Assembly (NCBI GenBank): GCA_964574705.1
Contig: CAZNOO010000011.1
Location: forward strand, 1-57,387
Length of the DNA stretch: 57,387 nucleotides
Direction: 5' to 3'
DNA from: JAHIVB01 sp964574705
GTDB lineage: Bacteria > Bacillota_I > Bacilli_A > Izemoplasmatales > Hujiaoplasmataceae
Positions 8,135 through 16,039 of the stretch are shown here, one piece after another. The notes beneath the pieces are model-generated. The model was not told the origin of the DNA and made no database searches. It was given only the letters and a program-made list of their open reading frames with translations. The stretch's first letter is position 1. Every line of letters starts with the position of its first letter. The position numbers were made by a program, and so were the translations under genes.

Positions 8135-9952
8135 TTAATCGGTAATCGGTAAATCCAACACTGACTGACTAAGTAAACTACCTTGATCATACTGAAGACG
8201 ATAGAGCTGATAATAATGGCCCTTTTGCTTCAATAGTTCCTGATGACTGCCTTCTTCGATGACTTTTCCTTTTTGCATGACGATAATCTTGTCCGCGTGC
8301 TGGATAGTCGATAATCTGTGAGCGACGATAATCATCGTTGATATGTTCATCATTTTATTAAGGGACTCTTGAATCAGTTCCTCTGTTTCGGTATCGATAT
8401 TTGCTGTCGCTTCATCTAGAATCATGACGGAAGGTTTATGAACCAGTGTTCTCGCGAATGACAACAACTGCCTTTGTCCGGCTGAAAAATTGTTCCCTCT
8501 TTCTCTAACAGGTTCATCATATTTTTCAGGCAATTTGTTAATGAACCAATCGGCATTCACATAATGACAGGCATCCAATATTTCTTGGTCAGTAATTTCC
8601 TCATTATTAAGTCTGATGTTAGATTCAATCGTGCCTGAAAACAGGAACACATCCTGAAGCATCTGTCCAACTTTACTTCTTAAAGAAGATAGTTTAATCG
8701 ATTGAATATCAATATCATCAATCAAAATTTGGCCTTTTTGAATGTCGTAGTTTCGAACAATCAGTTGGATGATGGTTGTTTTTCCAGAGCCAGTCGCGCC
8801 GACAAGTGCCATTGTTTCCTTGGGATGAATGACGAAAGACACGTCTTTTAAAACCCATTCTCCTTCGTTGTAGGCAAACCAAACGTTTTTAAATTCGATT
8901 TTTCCCTTCAGGGAATCCAACTCTATTGCGTCTTTTTGGTCTTGAACTGCAGGCTCATTATCAAGTATGTTAAAGATTCTCTCCCCTGAAGTGAATGCGG
9001 ACTGTAAGACATCAAACTTTTCCGCAAGGTCTTGAATCGGTCCAAAGAATTTTGAAATATACTGCGTGAAAGCAAATAAAATTCCGAAGGTAATCACTCC
9101 AGACATTACATCAAGAGATCCCTTCCACAAAATAATGACAAGTGAGGCGACATATAGCAAATACATAAACGGTCTATATAAACTGAATGTGAGCGTTTGT
9201 TTGATGTAACTTCTATTCAATATAATGTTTTTTTCTTTGAATTCTTTGAGTTTTTTATCTTCTCTGTTGAATATCTGGATTAATTTCATGCCAGATAAAT
9301 GCTCTGATAGAAAAGCATTGATAACAGAAACATTGGCGCGTACTTTGCGATATGCCATTCTGGAAAACTTCCTAAAAACGACAGAAGCAAAGTAAATAAA
9401 TGGCACAACAATCAATATGAGCAAAGTCAATTTGAAGTCCATGACAAACATGATGACGAAGACAATCAAAATTGTAATAATGTTTCTAAAAAGATTGATA
9501 ATGACATCTGTGTAGAGTTGATTCAAGGTGTCTGTATCAGATGTTACTCTCGTGACTAATTTTCCAATTGGAATTTGATTGAATTGGGATATTGATAGTG
9601 TCTCAATGTGATCAAAAACATCTTTACGGATATCATAGATTATTTTTTGGCCCGTTGTTTGTAATAAGATTGTCTGTTTGTAAGCAATGAATGTACTGAT
9701 AATCATCACGCCAAGATAAATAACAATGATAATGATGATTTTTGAAAATACGACCGTATCTTTTCCGAGTTCATCAATGACTCTCGCCATAAAAAGTGGG
9801 CCCACTAAATCAAGACCGACAACAATCATAACAAGTACGAATGCGATTACCAACTCCTTGATGAACGGCCGAATGTATTTCAATAATCGTCTGATAATCG
9901 TCTTGTCTTTCATTGTCCGGATGACATCGATGTCTGCGTAATTTTTAGGCAT
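8135..9952 (-). CDS. ABC exporter half-transporter, catalytic-site subunit
   Basis: A 605-residue type IV ABC exporter half: six membrane helices (about 25-320), then a nucleotide-binding domain. The domain has Walker A GATGSGKTT, signature FSAGQRQLL, Walker B VMILDEATANID with a catalytic Glu, and switch His in AHRLST. The signature has Ala in place of the first Gly of the usual LSGGQ. I chose the ATG at 9952 (MPKNYADID), preceded by GGGGTGA. It overlaps the upstream exporter gene by 8 bp. The pair resembles BmrC/BmrD- or LmrC/LmrD-type multidrug exporters; substrate unknown. Confidence 0.9.
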   Translation of the reverse strand: MPKNYADIDVIRTMKDKTIIRRLLKYIRPFIKELVIAFVLVMIVVGLDLVGPLFMARVIDELGKDTVVFSKIIIIIVIYLGVMIISTFIAYKQTILLQTTGQKIIYDIRKDVFDHIETLSISQFNQIPIGKLVTRVTSDTDTLNQLYTDVIINLFRNIITILIVFVIMFVMDFKLTLLILIVVPFIYFASVVFRKFSRMAYRKVRANVSVINAFLSEHLSGMKLIQIFNREDKKLKEFKEKNIILNRSYIKQTLTFSLYRPFMYLLYVASLVIILWKGSLDVMSGVITFGILFAFTQYISKFFGPIQDLAEKFDVLQSAFTSGERIFNILDNEPAVQDQKDAIELDSLKGKIEFKNVWFAYNEGEWVLKDVSFVIHPKETMALVGATGSGKTTIIQLIVRNYDIQKGQILIDDIDIQSIKLSSLRSKVGQMLQDVFLFSGTIESNIRLNNEEITDQEILDACHYVNADWFINKLPEKYDEPVRERGNNFSAGQRQLLSFARTLVHKPSVMILDEATANIDTETEELIQESLNKMMNISTMIIVAHRLSTIQHADKIIVMQKGKVIEEGSHQELLKQKGHYYQLYRLQYDQGSLLSQSVLDLPITD

Positions 9953-11711
9953 CTTCTTCACCCCCCTCAATCTCGGTTTCGAGTTGTTGGCGAATGACCA
10001 TGGATAGATATTCCTTCGAAGATTTCAACAGGTCTTTATGAGAACCGATTGCTTTAATCATCCCTTCTTCGATGAAAACAATTTGATCTGCGTTCTTGAT
10101 GGTAGAGATTCGATGCGCAATAATAATTGTTGTTTTTCCTGTTCTTAATAATCTTAAATTACCAAGAATTGATTCTTCAGTTTTCGTATCAACGGCGCTA
10201 AAAGAGTCGTCCATTATAAGAATGTTGGGATTTTTTAGTAGCGCTCTAGCAATAGAAATTCGTTGTTTTTGTCCGCCGGATAAGGTGACTCCGCGTTCCC
10301 CAACCATGGTTTCATACCGATCCGGGAAATCTATAATGTTCTCGTGTACATCGCTATATCTAGCCATTTTCTCAATCTCTTCTGGGTCAGCTTGATCCAA
10401 TGCAAAAGAAATATTGTTTTTGATGACGTCTGAAAATATGAAATTGTCTTGTGGAACGTAACCTATCGAATCTCTTAATTGTTTTATCGGAACTTTCATA
10501 ATGTCGTGGCCATCAATATAAAGAGATTCTGGATCTAAATTATATAGTCTTAACAGTACATCGACTAAAGTGGTTTTTCCAGAACCCGTTCTTCCAATGA
10601 TCCCTATTGTTTGACCTTTTTTAATTTCAAAATCAATATCCTTAAGTACTAATTTATCGGTGCCTGGATAAGCAAACGACAAATGACTGAACCGAATTGT
10701 TCCCTGAATTGGATCAATTGGCAAGGCGTCCGAATCATCTCTAATTTCAATCGGAGTATCCAAGAATTCGTTGATCCTCTGCAAAGATGCGTTAGCTTGA
10801 GAACGCATGTTTATGAGTCTTCCAATCGCCATCATCGGCCAAATCAAAGTTCCAAAATAGGCAATGTATACCGTTAAATCTCCGATTGAAAAATCAGACG
10901 ACGCTGTAATGTATACGAGGTATCCTCCAATTCCCAACATCATAATCCGAATCAAAGTAATAAACATTTCAATCGAAACGGACATCAGTGTTGAGGCCTT
11001 GATGAAGGAAACGTTCTTATCTTGGTTGTCTTTATTGATTTTACTAAACGCCCTAACTGCTCTTAGTTCATTTACAAAAGCTTTAATAACACTGATGCCA
11101 TAAAAATTCTCTTGTGTAAAATCAGACATGTTTTCAAAAGCTTTTTGTTTTGCTTTGAATTTTCTTCCAGTTATTCTAGAAACAAAAGTAGCAGTAATTG
11201 CAATCAAAACCATTGGAATGATTGCAAAAAGTGTAATCGTGGAATCGAGTTTATACATTTTGAAGAATGCCATTCCACCAAGTGCTAACACATCAAAAGT
11301 AATCATAATGCCAGGACCGAATGCCATTCTTACTGCATTTAAATCGTTAATGAAAAGAGCCATCAATCCACCAGATTTCTTCTCCTGGTAATAATGTTGG
11401 CTTAATTTTTCAGCATGCGCGAACATCATATTGCGAAGCTCAAAGTCAATTCTCCTTGAGGTACCTAAAATAAAGATTCTCCATAAAAATCTTCCTACAA
11501 CAATCACTAGTCCAATCTTGATTAGCTCAATCATGAAGTTTTTCAGAGCAATCGCAGTCAATGTTGAGTACTCAAGCCCCTCAATAATACTTCCTGAAAT
11601 TTCAGGAATAATTAGCTGAGCATAATCGATGATCACAAGTGCAGCTATCCCAATTAGAAAGAAAAAGCCGTATTTTAGATAGAATTTATTTATGTGTTTA
11701 CCAAATATCAT
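9945..11711 (-). CDS. ABC exporter half-transporter, degenerate-site subunit
   Basis: A 588-residue exporter half with six membrane helices and a nucleotide-binding domain: Walker A GRTGSGKTT, signature LSGGQKQR, Walker B ILIMDDSFSAVD, switch His in AHRIST. The residue after Walker B is Asp rather than the catalytic Glu. That substitution is typical of the degenerate subunit in heterodimeric exporters, and it fits with the intact Glu in the partner gene. First gene of the operon; GGGAGG precedes the ATG. Confidence 0.9.
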   Translation of the reverse strand: MIFGKHINKFYLKYGFFFLIGIAALVIIDYAQLIIPEISGSIIEGLEYSTLTAIALKNFMIELIKIGLVIVVGRFLWRIFILGTSRRIDFELRNMMFAHAEKLSQHYYQEKKSGGLMALFINDLNAVRMAFGPGIMITFDVLALGGMAFFKMYKLDSTITLFAIIPMVLIAITATFVSRITGRKFKAKQKAFENMSDFTQENFYGISVIKAFVNELRAVRAFSKINKDNQDKNVSFIKASTLMSVSIEMFITLIRIMMLGIGGYLVYITASSDFSIGDLTVYIAYFGTLIWPMMAIGRLINMRSQANASLQRINEFLDTPIEIRDDSDALPIDPIQGTIRFSHLSFAYPGTDKLVLKDIDFEIKKGQTIGIIGRTGSGKTTLVDVLLRLYNLDPESLYIDGHDIMKVPIKQLRDSIGYVPQDNFIFSDVIKNNISFALDQADPEEIEKMARYSDVHENIIDFPDRYETMVGERGVTLSGGQKQRISIARALLKNPNILIMDDSFSAVDTKTEESILGNLRLLRTGKTTIIIAHRISTIKNADQIVFIEEGMIKAIGSHKDLLKSSKEYLSMVIRQQLETEIEGGEEDA

Positions 11712-11741
11712 AGCTTCCTCCCGTTGAAATGAACACTACTA

Positions 11742-11770
11742 ATTTTACTTTATATTGAAGAAAAATACAA
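11742..11770 (-). promoter_or_regulatory. promoter of the ABC exporter operon
   Basis: Minus strand TTGTAT (11765-11770), 17-bp spacer, TAAAAT (11742-11747). The rest of the stretch 11771-11933 is AT-rich and shows nothing I can name. Confidence 0.6.
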
Positions 11771-11933
11771 TTTATTCATTTATTTTTTTATGAATGGAAA
11801 AATTATTTCTACATAAGACTGATTTCTAAAATAAAATAAAGCAGAAAAAAGAAAGACCTAAGGAATATAATCATGCATTATTCAATTCTAGAAATGTATA
11901 CGTTTTTACTGTCATATTTTACAAAGATATCTC

Positions 11934-11962
11934 TTCATTTCTATAACATTCTATGTTATAAT
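11934..11962 (+). promoter_or_regulatory. promoter of the Mbx-type operon
   Basis: A perfect TATAAT (11957-11962) preceded by TG and one base, making an extended -10. A weak -35 (TTCATT, 11934-11939) is placed at 17 bp. Transcription would start near 11969, giving a leader of about 280 nt before the first gene. Confidence 0.65.
11942..11960 (+). promoter_or_regulatory. palindromic operator overlapping the -10 box
   Basis: TATAACAT (11942-11949), spacer TCT, ATGTTATA (11953-11960): a perfect inverted repeat with 8-bp arms. It covers the spacer and most of the -10, so a bound protein would block polymerase. It does not match the Rex consensus (TTGTGAA-type). Partial likeness to AT-rich Fur/PerR-type boxes is too weak to name a regulator. 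Confidence 0.5.
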
Positions 11963-12098
11963 AGGGCAAGTTAAAGGAAACCACCTTTGTTCAATATCCG
12001 CAAATATGGCGAACTAGCATTGAATCTTTTTAGACTTTTTTCTGAAATGATATCGGTCAGTCTATTCTCTCTGTTTTTGCATTCATCATTATAATGTA

Positions 12099-12122
12099 TT
12101 TCCGAAATCGGAAAATTTTTTT
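12099..12122 (+). terminator. candidate attenuator in the leader
   Basis: TTTCCGA (12099-12105) and TCGGAAA (12108-12114) are separated by two bases and followed by A and T7. The stem is short and the two-base loop would have to open, so it is a weak terminator on its own. Position upstream of a 13-gene operon makes a regulatory role plausible. Confidence 0.4.
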
Positions 12123-12149
12123 GTCTTTTGTCCTTTGTTATTTACAATG

Positions 12150-12206
12150 AATAATCCCTTCTATCCATGCAGTGGTTTTTTTCTTGTGTCGATAGAAGGT
12201 ATTATT
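12150..12206 (+). promoter_or_regulatory. long hairpin upstream of the first mbx gene
   Basis: Arms 12150-12165 and 12191-12206 are complementary at 15 of 16 positions, with a 25-base loop containing GGTTTTTTTC. No T run follows the right arm, so it is not a terminator. It ends about 35 bases before the AGGAGG ribosome site and could be an mRNA-stabilising element or the alternative fold to the upstream attenuator. Confidence 0.5.
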
Positions 12207-12252
12207 CGTGATAAATATAGAATAAAATTTAATTACATATAGGAGGAAGTCG

Positions 12253-12735
12253 ATGAAGTATTTAGCTACATTTATTGTATTGTTTGTCGTGTACTTGTTT
12301 CTCGCGGGCTTTACAGTTTATGAACTGATACTAGGTGGAATTGTAAGTGCGGCTTTGACAGTAATTTTGGTCAAATTCGTCAATTTTAGTATTGATTGGC
12401 GTTTCCCGATTAAATTAGTCAAATTCATATTTATTTACCTACCCGTATTCATTTGGAAACTGTTGCTCGCAAACTTGGACATCGCGAAAAGAGTACTAAG
12501 CCCCAAGATTCCTTTAAATCCTGGAATCGTCAAAATCAAGACGGATCTACAAGGAGATTTTGGAAAACTGACTTTGGCAAACTCGATTACGCTAACACCA
12601 GGTACGTTATCCATTGATGTTGAAGGGGACAGTATTTATGTCCATACCGTAGATGTTAAAGGAAAGAATGCGGAAGAAAATCGTCAACGAATCAGTGAGC
12701 CGTTCGAAAAAATCTTAGGAGGGATCTTCAAATGA
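12253..12735 (+). CDS. mnhE: MnhE/MrpE-like subunit (MbxA position)
   Basis: A 160-residue membrane protein of the MnhE/MrpE family. Hydrophobic N-terminal half with two to three helices, followed by WKLLLANLDIAKRVLSPK and a soluble tail with GKLTLANSITLTPGTLSIDV, the family signature. In Mrp antiporters and Mbh/Mbx complexes it is part of the ion-translocation module. First gene of the operon; AGGAGG precedes the ATG. Its TGA overlaps the next start by 4 bp. Confidence 0.93.
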   Translation: MKYLATFIVLFVVYLFLAGFTVYELILGGIVSAALTVILVKFVNFSIDWRFPIKLVKFIFIYLPVFIWKLLLANLDIAKRVLSPKIPLNPGIVKIKTDLQGDFGKLTLANSITLTPGTLSIDVEGDSIYVHTVDVKGKNAEENRQRISEPFEKILGGIFK

Positions 12736-13007
12736 CAGAACAAGTTATCAACATCATTGTTTTCTCCCTTTTGGGACTTGGATTGCTATTTGCTTTGATT
12801 CGTTTCATCAAAGGACCTTCTCTAAGTGACAAAGTGGTCTCTCTTGACACGTTTAACATGATTGTAATTGGTGTCATTGTCATGTTAGCTGGTCTTTTCA
12901 AGAATAATCTGTATTTGGATATAGCTATTATTTATGCGATTTTGGCTTTTTTGGAAACCGTCGTCTTCGCAAGATACGTGGAGGGCAAAAAAGATGCAAA
13001 TCGCTAG
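12732..13007 (+). CDS. mnhF: MnhF/MrpF-like subunit (MbxB position)
   Basis: A 91-residue, three-helix MnhF/MrpF protein. It shows the family stretch FALIRFIKGPSLSDKVVSLDTFNMIVIGVI and the acidic segment YLDIAIIYAILAFLETVVFARY. It is a small subunit of the ion-translocating membrane arm. The start overlaps the mnhE stop, and its 3' end overlaps the next gene by 14 bp, as expected for tight coupling. Confidence 0.93.
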   Translation: MTEQVINIIVFSLLGLGLLFALIRFIKGPSLSDKVVSLDTFNMIVIGVIVMLAGLFKNNLYLDIAIIYAILAFLETVVFARYVEGKKDANR

Positions 13008-13323
13008 TTATGTATTTTTAATTATCGGCGGACTGTTCTTCTTCTTGGGAGGACTTGGCATTTTAAGAATGCCCGACACGTTCAATCGTATTCAAGCGGG
13101 AACCAAAGCAACAACCCTTGGTTCATTCTCAATTTTGATTGGTGTCGCTTTTGCGAATCCTTCATGGACTTTCAAAATCATCCTGATCATTGTGTTTATT
13201 GTTATTTCTAACCCAATTGGATCAAGCGCAATCGCAAAAGCAACTTATCGTTCAAATCACATTCCAACAAATCTAGTTCAAGACGATTTGGCAAAAAGAG
13301 GTGAAGAAAATGACACTAACTGA
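12994..13323 (+). CDS. mnhG: MnhG/MrpG-like subunit (MbxC position)
   Basis: A 109-residue, three-helix protein. LGGLGILRMPDTFNRIQAGTKATTLG is the MnhG signature, followed by NPIGSSAIAKATYRS. I chose the ATG at 12994 because GGAGGG stands 8 bases before it; a longer frame upstream lies inside mnhF. It forms part of the membrane ion module together with mnhE/F. Confidence 0.93.
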   Translation: MQIASYVFLIIGGLFFFLGGLGILRMPDTFNRIQAGTKATTLGSFSILIGVAFANPSWTFKIILIIVFIVISNPIGSSAIAKATYRSNHIPTNLVQDDLAKRGEENDTN

Positions 13324-13561
13324 TATCATCATGGCTGTTGTCTCTGTTTTACTTCTTGGAATTGCATTTATGGCCGTCAGTTCAAAGAAACTGATCAAGG
13401 GCGTTATTTTCCTTTCTGCCCTCAGTATGCTTAGCGTTGTCAGCTATGTTTTAATGAAAGCGCCTGACGTAGCTTTAACGGAAGCCGTCATCGGTAGCGG
13501 AATGGTAACGGCTCTCTTCGTGTTTACCCTATTATCGATTGATAAGGGGGCCACGAAATGA
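13310..13561 (+). CDS. MbhD/MbxD-like small membrane subunit (DUF4040)
   Basis: An 83-residue, three-helix protein corresponding to the segment of MrpA that stands alone in Mbh/Mbx systems. Its signature is LMKAPDVALTEAVIGSGMVTALFVFTL. The Glu in LTEA and the preceding Lys lie in the presumed ion path. I chose the ATG at 13310, spaced correctly from GAGGTGA; a GTG at 13301 is an alternative. It overlaps mnhG and abuts the next gene. Confidence 0.88.
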   Translation: MTLTDIIMAVVSVLLLGIAFMAVSSKKLIKGVIFLSALSMLSVVSYVLMKAPDVALTEAVIGSGMVTALFVFTLLSIDKGATK

Positions 13562-14313
13562 AAAATATAATCGCATTTGTGCTTTCAGTAGCGCTTGGCG
13601 TATTAATGGTACTCTCTTTAACAAACAACGATTGGTTTGCTCAATTCGGATATGCGGACTTGACGGACAGAGTCTCTCAATCCTATATCGATAAAAGCGT
13701 CACAGGAACTCCTGGAGAAATCATCTTTGGAGTAACAAGCAATCCTGAAGACGGCGCAGCCAACATCGTAACGTCGATTGTAGTCGATTATCGTAGTTTT
13801 GACACCCTTGGTGAAGTAACCGTTTTATTCATCAGTGCCTTGGGCGTAGCTCTTCTGTTGAGTTCTGAAGACAAAAACAAACGTCTTCAACTCAATTTCA
13901 AACCGAACTTTATGTTAAGGGTCGGATCTAGAGCTTTGTTTTCAATCATTTTAATGACCGGTGTTTATGTCATCCTTCACGGACACTTGACACCTGGTGG
14001 TGGATTCCCTGGTGGAACCATGATTGCAAGTTCGATTCTTCTTCTTTACTTGGCTGACGATCAGTTCAGAGCGAAAGTCAAAGGATTCAAATTGCTCGAA
14101 GGTGTTGCTGGAAGCTTCTACGTTGTCATCGGACTTCTCGGTCTGTTGGTTGCATCGTACTTCTTGCAAAACTTCTTGCCAACCGGTACGGTCGGTGACT
14201 TGTTTAGCGCGGGCATCATTCCAATCGTCTATATTTTGATTGGTTTGAAAGTCGGAAGCGAAATCGCAGGAATCATCGACAATTTCTTGACAGAGGAGGA
14301 AGTATCATTATGA
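13558..14313 (+). CDS. mnhB: fused MbhE-like and MnhB/MbhF-like subunit
   Basis: A 251-residue protein joining two units. Residues about 1-103 match the MbhE/MrpA C-terminal piece (SIVVDYRSFDTLGEVTVLFISALGVALLL). Residues about 118-251 are an MnhB domain (RALFSIILMTGVYVILHGHLTPGGGFPGGTMIAS). Archaeal Mbh encodes these as separate proteins. The fusion keeps the order and spacing, so the membrane arm is probably intact. Overlaps both neighbours by 4 bp. Confidence 0.9.
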   Translation: MKNIIAFVLSVALGVLMVLSLTNNDWFAQFGYADLTDRVSQSYIDKSVTGTPGEIIFGVTSNPEDGAANIVTSIVVDYRSFDTLGEVTVLFISALGVALLLSSEDKNKRLQLNFKPNFMLRVGSRALFSIILMTGVYVILHGHLTPGGGFPGGTMIASSILLLYLADDQFRAKVKGFKLLEGVAGSFYVVIGLLGLLVASYFLQNFLPTGTVGDLFSAGIIPIVYILIGLKVGSEIAGIIDNFLTEEEVSL

Positions 14314-14648
14314 TCCAATACGCTGCCATCATATTGATTGTTTTCGGTCTATACGGATTATTAAGCAATCATAACATCGTCAAAATGATTATCTCCCTCA
14401 ATATCATAGAAATCGGTCTTAACATTTTCATCATCAGCGTTGGTTTCGTTTATGACGGAATTGCGCCTATCCTTACAAGCACGAACAGTTCAAGTGCATT
14501 ACTTTACGTCGATCCACTTCCTCAAGCTCTTGTGTTGACTGCCATCGTCATCGGCGTTGGAACCACTGCACTGGGTCTTGCATTAGCGAAGAAAATCCAC
14601 TCGAAGTATGGCACGTTCGAGCTTGATGAAATGGGGGACAACGAATGA
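14310..14648 (+). CDS. mnhC: MnhC/NuoK-like subunit (MbxG position)
   Basis: A 112-residue, three-helix NuoK/MrpC-type protein. LLSNHNIVKMIISLNIIEIGLNIFII contains the family Glu of the second helix. DPLPQALVLTAIVIGVGTTALGLALAKKIH is the MnhC C-terminal signature. It links the small-subunit cluster to the antiporter-like subunits. GAGGAGGA precedes the ATG. Confidence 0.94.
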   Translation: MIQYAAIILIVFGLYGLLSNHNIVKMIISLNIIEIGLNIFIISVGFVYDGIAPILTSTNSSSALLYVDPLPQALVLTAIVIGVGTTALGLALAKKIHSKYGTFELDEMGDNE

Positions 14649-16039
14649 GTTCTTTAGCTGTATTGCTGATCGCGATTCCGCTACTAGCGGCATTCGTATC
14701 GATCCTATCAAAGAAAATTGCTCCCTATTTGTTACTCGCAGTTAGTTTGGTCAATGTCTTATTGCTGTTCTACTTCGTTCCAAACGGAATCGTCGTTATC
14801 GGCGGATATGACTTGCCATATGGCATCAACCTGTTTGTCGATGCATTCTCTAGAATCGGACTAGGCGTCGTTAATGTTTTGTTCTTAATTGTTGTTTTAC
14901 TAAATATCGTTGAGTTCAAGAAATTCTCTAGTATTTTACTTGTTGCTCTCGCTGGATTAAACGGCTTATTGCTGACTGGTGATTTGTTCAACTTGTTCGT
15001 TTTCTTAGAAGTCGCCGGTATTGCTGCTTATCTCATTACGACTTCCAATAAAAAACCGCTTGCGACTTTCCGTTATTTGATTATCGGTTCGGTAGGAAGC
15101 AGCCTCTATCTATTTGGATTAATCATTCTTTATGGAATGTTCGGTACTCTGAACTTAATGGACATGGTATCTTTCATTCAAGCAAACAATGTTGAAGCAT
15201 CTGCATTGGTATTACCTGCTACGCTGATGTTCATCGGACTCGGCGTTGAAGCAAAACTATTGCCATTCAACTCTTGGGTCAAAGGTGTATTAAAAGATTC
15301 AAATACATTAAGCGGTCCAATGATTGCTGCTGTATATGCTGCAACGATCAGTTTCGTATTCGGAAGAATCATCAACAATCTTCTTTCCTTAGCATTTGTA
15401 GGAAACTTGTTAATAGTTGTCTTAGTGTTATTGGCTGTTGGAATCTTCATTGCGGAAGCGATGGCATTCTCTTCAACCAAAGTCAGAGAAATTCTTCTTT
15501 ATTCAAGCATTGCCCAAGCAAGCATCGTTGTTTTGTTGTTTGTCAACGGAATCGTTCTGTGGGCAGTCTATTTAATTATCGCGAACGCCCTAAGCAAAAC
15601 CGTCATGTTCTTAGTTGCCAATAAGGCGGCGAAAGATCACGGCAGTGATGAATCTGAGAGTCTACAAGGAATTTTCTCAAAAAACATCCTTGTTGGAATT
15701 ACCTTCAGTGTTGCAACATTAAGCGTTATGGGACTTCCGTTATTCTTTGGATTTGTCGTTAAACTGAACTACCTTACGGAACTTGCACTTGGTGCACAGT
15801 GGGCAATACTCGCTGTCATCTTAATCTCAAGCATCATCGAAGGCATTTATTTTGTGAGAATGCTGATTAAACTATGGTATCCTGAAAAGAATGAAGTAAA
15901 TGTTACATTCGACCTTCGTTTCAAAGTCGTGTTTGTTGCTATCGCACTGATTCTTCTTGCTTTGGGAACTTACACAGCTCCACTGAATACCTTAGATAAC
16001 TCAATTGATACAATCGCGGAGGTGATCGACAATGGCTAA
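14645..16039 (+). CDS. antiporter-like subunit, MrpD/MbxH-type, divergent
   Basis: A 464-residue protein with about 14 membrane helices, of the NuoL/M/N-MrpD family. The helix-5 Glu is present (NLFVFLEVAGIAAYLI), and a Lys sits in GLGVEAKLLPF. The usual HxWLPxAHxxAP segment is replaced by NSWVKGVLKDSNTLSGP, with the His lost. So the helix-7/8 region differs from standard proton-pumping subunits, while the next gene has the canonical form. In Mbx clusters two such subunits (H and H') stand side by side, as here. Confidence 0.88.
   Translation: MSSLAVLLIAIPLLAAFVSILSKKIAPYLLLAVSLVNVLLLFYFVPNGIVVIGGYDLPYGINLFVDAFSRIGLGVVNVLFLIVVLLNIVEFKKFSSILLVALAGLNGLLLTGDLFNLFVFLEVAGIAAYLITTSNKKPLATFRYLIIGSVGSSLYLFGLIILYGMFGTLNLMDMVSFIQANNVEASALVLPATLMFIGLGVEAKLLPFNSWVKGVLKDSNTLSGPMIAAVYAATISFVFGRIINNLLSLAFVGNLLIVVLVLLAVGIFIAEAMAFSSTKVREILLYSSIAQASIVVLLFVNGIVLWAVYLIIANALSKTVMFLVANKAAKDHGSDESESLQGIFSKNILVGITFSVATLSVMGLPLFFGFVVKLNYLTELALGAQWAILAVILISSIIEGIYFVRMLIKLWYPEKNEVNVTFDLRFKVVFVAIALILLALGTYTAPLNTLDNSIDTIAEVIDNG

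Larger units (their letters stand above)
11969..12252 (+). promoter_or_regulatory. structured 5' leader of the Mbx-type operon
   Basis: About 280 nt without a gene. Visible pairing from 5' to 3': AAAGG/CCTTT (about 11974-11990); TAGACT (12031-12036) with AGTCTA (12059-12064); a short stem plus seven T residues (12099-12122); and a 16-bp near-perfect hairpin (12150-12206). A stem-plus-T-run between the promoter and the first gene suggests conditional termination. I could not match the leader to a known riboswitch class. Confidence 0.45.

Noticed and set aside
11969..12040. Known riboswitch in the leader (a c-di-GMP class was considered because of AGGGCAA and a later GCAAA)
   Set aside because: The tetraloop-receptor order and the second conserved stem of that class are not present; only short words match.
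12150..12206. Long hairpin as an intrinsic terminator
   Set aside because: No T run follows the right arm; the T run lies in the loop.
12735..14313. Use of the mycoplasma genetic code (TGA as Trp)
   Set aside because: Several frames end at TGA exactly where the next gene starts, and Trp is encoded by TGG throughout.
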